From positions 1 to 15,242 of the forward strand of contig CAZJAX010000040.1 of the NCBI GenBank assembly GCA_964543965.1: 15,242 nucleotides of DNA. Reading direction: 5' to 3'. The stretch comes from CAMDWQ01 sp964543965. Lineage in GTDB: Bacteria; Omnitrophota; Gorgyraeia; 2-02-FULL-51-18. Under the pieces are notes generated by a model. The model saw only the letters and a list, made by a program, of their open reading frames with translations. It was not told the origin of the DNA and searched no databases. Of this stretch, positions 11,791-15,242 are shown one piece after another; position 1 is the first letter of the stretch; every line of letters starts with the position of its first letter. The position numbers and the translations under genes are program-made.

Positions 11791-13617
11791 ATGCAGGATC
11801 TTAAAAAACTTCCGAACCCAGCCTTATTTCTGATCTTAGTCGCGGTTCTAGCCGCGGCTCCCGCTTTTTGTGAAGAGTCGGCCGGAGAGGCAGCGCCGTC
11901 AGCTGAAGCGCCAGCTCCAGCCGAGGCAGCGGCGTCCCCCGAAACCGGGGCGGAGCCCGCCCCGGAAGCCGATGAATCAGTTCCGGAAGAAGGCGCCCTG
12001 ACGGTGATCGGCGAAGACGCGGTGCCTATGGATCAATCGATCAAGGCCAGTCCGCTGGGCATGGATGAAAGAACGTCGCTTGACCTGAGAAATATCGAAG
12101 TCACGGAAGCGCTTAGGTTTTTAGCGCAAAAGGCGGGGCTGAATATGGCCTTCTCAAAGAATGTTCAGGGGCGCGTCCAGCTTCTCTTGAACGATGTGCC
12201 TATTCGCGATATTTTCGATATCCTGCTTTTGACCAATCAGCTTGCGTATGAAAAGTCCGGTGATATTTACTACATTATGACGGAAGCGGAGTATAAAGAG
12301 CGGTTCGGCCGCAAGTTTTCAGACGCGCGCAAGGTCAAAGTTTTCCATCTCAATTACGCGATCCCGGATCAGGCGTTTTCGCTGCTTGATCTTCTGAAAA
12401 GCGAGATCGGGCGCATTCTCGTCGATCCCGAGTCGGGAACCGTACTGATCATGGACACGGAGACCAATATCGACCGCATGCAGGCCGCTCTTGAAGGTAT
12501 GGAGCAAAAAAGAACCGTCAAGATCTACGATCTCCAGTACGGCAAGGCCCTCGACGTGGAAGCGCGCTTGAAGACGCAGCTAGATGCCAAAAAAGCGGGT
12601 ACTGCCGTCGCCGATGAACGGACCAATCAGATCATCGTCGAGGCTTTTCCCGGCCGCATCAAAGATATCGACCGCATGGTGAAGGCGCTGGATGAAAAGA
12701 CGCACGAAGTGCTGATAGACGCGAAGATCATCAAGGTCACGGTCTCCGACGATCTTAAGGCCGAGATCCGCTGGGAGGGGCTTTTCGAACAGATGACGGT
12801 CGCGGGCAGCTCCTTTATTTCAAACCATCCTTTCTCGTCGCTGGCTCGTACCAGCGCCAGCGCCATCGACGATTTCGTCAATATCGCTCCGACCTCTACG
12901 CCTAAGCAGGCGACCAAGAGCGAGGGAACCGACAACGTATTTTTGGGAATCGTCGGAGATAACAGCTTTGAAGTGCTTCTGAACTTCCTGAAGACGCTCG
13001 GTGAAACGCGCATTCTTTCCAATCCGAAGCTTGCCGTCATCAACAACCAGGAAGCCAAGATCCACGTCGGTGAAAAACAGGCTTATGTGACGACGACTAC
13101 GACCACCGGTCAGACCACGACGACAACCGCGGAAAACGTGACGTTTGTCGACGTCGGTATCCAGCTGGCCGTGACTCCGACCATCAACGAAAAGGGTTAT
13201 GTGACGATGAAGATCAAGCCGGAAGTCTCGAGTGTCACGAGCTTTTTGACGACGCCCTCCGGCAACCGTATCCCGATCATCGATTCGTCGCTTGCGGAAA
13301 CTTCCGTCATGGTCAAAGACGGCGTGTCGATCATCATCGGCGGTCTGCGCCGCGACGAAAAAGTGGAATCGCGCCGCAAGGTGCCCATACTCGGCGATAT
13401 CCCCCTTATCGGAGCGCCGTTCAATTCCTATTCCGCGGGTACGCGCCATACAGAGCTTTTGATCCTGATCACGCCGCATATCGTCTACGGGGATAAGCTC
13501 GTTTCAGGATCAAGCCGCATGCCGGAGGAAACTTCCTATGCCGGCTATGCTGAATACCAGACGGCTGACGAGCTCAATAAGAAGAGCACCCTGAAGGTGC
13601 CGCCGGTGAGAACATGA
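11791..13617 (+). CDS. Secretin (GspD/PilQ superfamily outer-membrane channel)
   Basis: I prefer ATG 11791, 1 nt after the GspC-like stop, since it gives a compact signal peptide (MQDLKKLPN, then hydrophobic to about residue 27); ATG 11767 adds 8 residues. The product has 608 residues. An Ala/Pro/Glu-rich linker (28-85) leads to an STN/N0 domain (about 95-145), two N1-type domains (about 183-235 and 244-305) and the secretin core (about 304-565). Core marks are VLIDAKIIKVTVSD, ILSNPKLAVINNQEAKIHVG, DVGIQLAVTPTIN, VKDGVSIIIGGLRRDE, KVPILGDIPLIGAPF and LLILITPHIV. A Thr-rich loop from about 434 lies at the gate region. The protein forms the multimeric outer-membrane gate for type II secretion or type IV pili. 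A C-terminal pilotin-binding domain is not evident. The gene overlaps the next by 4 nt. Confidence 0.95.
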   Translation: MQDLKKLPNPALFLILVAVLAAAPAFCEESAGEAAPSAEAPAPAEAAASPETGAEPAPEADESVPEEGALTVIGEDAVPMDQSIKASPLGMDERTSLDLRNIEVTEALRFLAQKAGLNMAFSKNVQGRVQLLLNDVPIRDIFDILLLTNQLAYEKSGDIYYIMTEAEYKERFGRKFSDARKVKVFHLNYAIPDQAFSLLDLLKSEIGRILVDPESGTVLIMDTETNIDRMQAALEGMEQKRTVKIYDLQYGKALDVEARLKTQLDAKKAGTAVADERTNQIIVEAFPGRIKDIDRMVKALDEKTHEVLIDAKIIKVTVSDDLKAEIRWEGLFEQMTVAGSSFISNHPFSSLARTSASAIDDFVNIAPTSTPKQATKSEGTDNVFLGIVGDNSFEVLLNFLKTLGETRILSNPKLAVINNQEAKIHVGEKQAYVTTTTTTGQTTTTTAENVTFVDVGIQLAVTPTINEKGYVTMKIKPEVSSVTSFLTTPSGNRIPIIDSSLAETSVMVKDGVSIIIGGLRRDEKVESRRKVPILGDIPLIGAPFNSYSAGTRHTELLILITPHIVYGDKLVSGSSRMPEETSYAGYAEYQTADELNKKSTLKVPPVRT

Positions 13618-14690
13618 GCGGAGAACCGGGTATGGTGCAAAAAAACTTCATCAGATCCTATTTCTTGCCGCTGGCCGTCGGAGCCGCGATAGGCGTCCTC
13701 CTGTCGATGGCGATGGTCTTGAAGACCAGCGCCGAATTGAAAAAATATAAAAACGGCGAATCGAAGCTAAAGACGGATTACACCGAGCTTAAGGCCAAAT
13801 ATGAAGGTCTCGTCGTCGACCGCAACAACGTTCTTACCCAGACGAAGATCCTTCTCGGAGAAAAAGGCAAATATGCGGATCTCGAGGAAGCCTACCAGGC
13901 GCTGCAGACCCGCTACAAAAATCAGCTGATGCGCAAGCAGAAGCTTTTCCAGTATGATAAAAAGCTCGAATCAGAAAATATGTCGCTGATGCGCGCCTAC
14001 GACCAGATCGTCCTAGAGCGGAATGAACTGCAGAAAAGATACGAAGCCCTTGACGCTGAAAAAAAGAAGCTGACGGCGGATTACGCGCGTAAAGTCGAGG
14101 AGACGCCTGCCTATAAGACAATCGACGCTGAAGCAAAACGTTTGAAGAATGAGAATCAGAAGCTAGCCGCATCGGTAAAGACCTTCGAAGCGGATATGAA
14201 GAAATCGAACGCAAAGATCAAGGCTCAGGGGGACGAGCTCTCTAAAGTGAAAAAGGAGCTCTCCGAGGTCAAGAAAGAGCGGGACGGCCTGAAAAACGAC
14301 CGCAAGAATCTCACCAGCCAGAATAAGGAGCTGGCCAAGACAGCTAAGATAGCCCCCTCCAAGTTCCGCACGATAGCTGAGGAAAACCGGCAGATGCTCC
14401 GCGAGACCGCCGATATGCATTACAATCTCGGAGTCTTCTATATGAAGCAAAAAAATTACTCCATGGCTGTGAGCGAGCTCAAAAGGGCGCTCGATTTCAA
14501 TCCTGACAACCCGAAGGTTCATTACAACCTGGGTGTTCTATATGCGGATGAGTACGAAAATCACCCAGAGGCGATATGGCATCTTAAACGCTTTCTGGAA
14601 ATTGACCCCAGAGCCAAAGAAGCCGATCATGCCCGCAATTACCTTCTTGTCCGCGAGGCCTACGGGGACAAAATGAGGGTGACGAAATAG
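13614..14690 (+). CDS. Membrane-anchored coiled-coil protein with C-terminal TPR
   Basis: The product has 358 residues. ATG at 13614 overlaps the secretin stop as ATGA; ATG 13632, with GGAG 8 nt upstream, is an equally good start 6 codons later. There is one membrane helix at about 16-36 (YFLPLAVGAAIGVLLSMAMVL), then a long Lys/Glu-rich coiled coil to about residue 260, and two tetratricopeptide units at about 267-340 (MHYNLGVFYMKQKNYSMAVSELKRALDFNP..., VHYNLGVLYADEYENHPEAI...LEIDP). The short cytoplasmic start and basic flank suggest that the coiled coil and TPR face the periplasm. I do not recognise a named family. TPR proteins such as PilF/PilW serve as secretin pilotins, so a role in secretin assembly is a reasonable inference from position, but this protein is not a lipoprotein. 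It is the last gene of the operon. Confidence 0.8.
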   Translation: MSGEPGMVQKNFIRSYFLPLAVGAAIGVLLSMAMVLKTSAELKKYKNGESKLKTDYTELKAKYEGLVVDRNNVLTQTKILLGEKGKYADLEEAYQALQTRYKNQLMRKQKLFQYDKKLESENMSLMRAYDQIVLERNELQKRYEALDAEKKKLTADYARKVEETPAYKTIDAEAKRLKNENQKLAASVKTFEADMKKSNAKIKAQGDELSKVKKELSEVKKERDGLKNDRKNLTSQNKELAKTAKIAPSKFRTIAEENRQMLRETADMHYNLGVFYMKQKNYSMAVSELKRALDFNPDNPKVHYNLGVLYADEYENHPEAIWHLKRFLEIDPRAKEADHARNYLLVREAYGDKMRVTK

Positions 14691-14712
14691 CTTAAATTTA
14701 TTGAAATTATTA

Positions 14713-14741
14713 TTGAATATTGTAAATATATGTTATATTAT
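14713..14741 (+). promoter_or_regulatory. Promoter of the 3'-terminal exported protein gene
   Basis: TTGAAT (14713-14718), 17 nt, TATTAT (14736-14741) lie in a very AT-rich 96-bp gap after the secretin operon. Other -35/-10 pairs in the same AT-rich DNA are possible, for example TATATT at 14734-14739. No clear terminator for the secretin operon is visible before it. Confidence 0.5.
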
Positions 14742-14786
14742 GAATATCAATTATAAGAGAAATCCATTATTCTTAGGAGAATATGC

Positions 14787-15242
14787 ATGAAAAAGCTTCT
14801 AGCCTTGCTTATCCTAGTGAACTTCATCTCTCTTCCGGCTGCCTACTCGAAAGAGGATGAGGCTGCAAAAAGGGCGGAGCAGCGCAAGCGAGTCGAAGAG
14901 AAGAAGAAGGAGATCAACGGTTCTGAGTGGGAAGTTGCACTTTCTTCATCTTCAGACCCTAAAGCGAAGGTCGAAAATGACGTTCTGACCTTTCAAAACG
15001 GTCAGGTCACATCTAAAGTCTTCTCCTCAAAAGGGTTTAAAGCCACCAATTACACGATCACTGTCCAGGAAGGTTCTCCCGACACAGTCTGGGAAACCAT
15101 GCAGACCAGCCCAAAAGAGGGGGTTGTATTCATCCGCGGCGAGTGGAACCAGGATACCATGCGCGGAATCGTCAGCCAACAGCTCGAAGGCGGAAATACC
15201 CGGGATTATGACGCGGAAGGCAAAACCGGATTATGCGCGGTG
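14787..15242 (+). CDS. Exported protein of unknown function, 3' end outside the window
   Basis: An open frame of 152 codons runs from ATG 14787 to the last base without a stop. AGGAG (14775-14779) lies 7 nt upstream; the out-of-frame ATG at 14783 is less well placed. Residues 1-20 are a signal peptide (MKKLLALLILVNFISLPAAYS). Then comes a short highly charged helix (about 22-42, Glu/Lys/Arg-rich) and a beta-rich part with WEVALSSSSD, NDVLTFQNGQVTSKVFSSKG, TNYTITVQEGSPDTVWETMQ, VFIRGEWNQDTMRGIVSQQ. The pattern of short strands with a closing W-E-T-M-Q ... M-R-G-I resembles a small periplasmic or surface beta-barrel/lipocalin-like fold, but I cannot name a family. It has its own promoter and is probably not part of the secretin operon. 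Confidence 0.8.
   Translation, partial: MKKLLALLILVNFISLPAAYSKEDEAAKRAEQRKRVEEKKKEINGSEWEVALSSSSDPKAKVENDVLTFQNGQVTSKVFSSKGFKATNYTITVQEGSPDTVWETMQTSPKEGVVFIRGEWNQDTMRGIVSQQLEGGNTRDYDAEGKTGLCAV

Noticed and set aside
12820..13479. 219-codon open frame on the minus strand inside the secretin gene
   Set aside because: It is a shadow of the conserved secretin core. The translation is rich in Arg/Asp/His without any domain pattern.
14712..14751. Inverted repeat ATTGAATAT / ATATCAAT before the last gene
   Set aside because: The arms need a bulge to pair and the region is almost pure A/T, where such matches are expected by chance.
1..15242. CRISPR array, tRNA, rRNA, insertion sequence or phage genes
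   Set aside because: No regularly spaced repeats, cloverleaf-like segments, transposase motifs or phage structural genes were seen. All intergenic gaps are about 160 bases or shorter.

Overview
The window is 15.2 kb of gene-dense DNA. Every gene that can be supported lies on the + strand, and most are packed into short operons with ATGA or 1-43 nt overlaps. A secretin, a GspC-like protein and an outer-membrane beta-barrel point to a diderm (Gram-negative type) bacterium. A ten-base run of N inside one gene indicates a scaffolded draft or metagenome assembly. The combination of gene families (Amt/P-II with a P-II lacking the uridylylation tyrosine, a MerR-like HTH next to an ExeA-type ATPase and a secretin, a LexA-DinB pair) would fit an uncultured lineage such as Omnitrophota or another PVC-related group. 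That placement is inference from gene style, not from a marker gene.

Layout. (1) 1-655: the 3' end of an ammonium transporter gene, a P-II signalling gene 12 nt later, and a strong intrinsic terminator. (2) 689-3043: one large gene joining an alkaline-phosphatase/nucleotide-pyrophosphatase-type domain to an endonuclease/exonuclease/phosphatase (EEP) domain. (3) 3106-3596: a small exported protein broken by the assembly gap. (4) 3607-4724: a promoter with a palindrome on its -10 region, an outer-membrane barrel gene, a stand-alone CheY-like receiver and a terminator. (5) 4728-6663: a two-gene SOS operon. A near-consensus promoter whose spacer is exactly a GAAC-N4-GTTC LexA box drives a LexA-type repressor with a UmuD-like peptidase domain, followed with 1 nt overlap by a Y-family DNA polymerase. 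(6) 6744-9865: three sugar/glycan genes: a methyltransferase-glycosyltransferase 2 fusion, a left-handed beta-helix sugar N-acyltransferase and a PLP-dependent sugar aminotransferase. (7) 9926-14690: a well-formed promoter followed by a five-gene operon: MerR-like HTH, ExeA-like AAA ATPase, GspC-like protein, GspD/PilQ-type secretin, and a membrane-anchored coiled-coil/TPR protein. (8) 14713-end: a new AT-rich promoter and an exported protein gene cut off by the window end.

How the parts work together. Amt and P-II form the standard ammonium uptake/sensing pair. LexA and the polymerase form an autoregulated DNA-damage tolerance module. The aminotransferase and acyltransferase would make an N-acylated amino sugar on a nucleotide carrier, and the glycosyltransferase fusion would act in the same surface-glycan pathway. 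In the secretin operon the ATPase, GspC-like protein and TPR/coiled-coil protein are plausible assembly and alignment partners of the outer-membrane secretin. No pilin, GspE/PilB motor or GspF/PilC platform gene is present in the window, so whether it serves a type II secretion system or a type IV pilus cannot be decided here. The longest stretch without a gene is about 160 bases (9866-10027), and it holds the promoter of the secretin operon.
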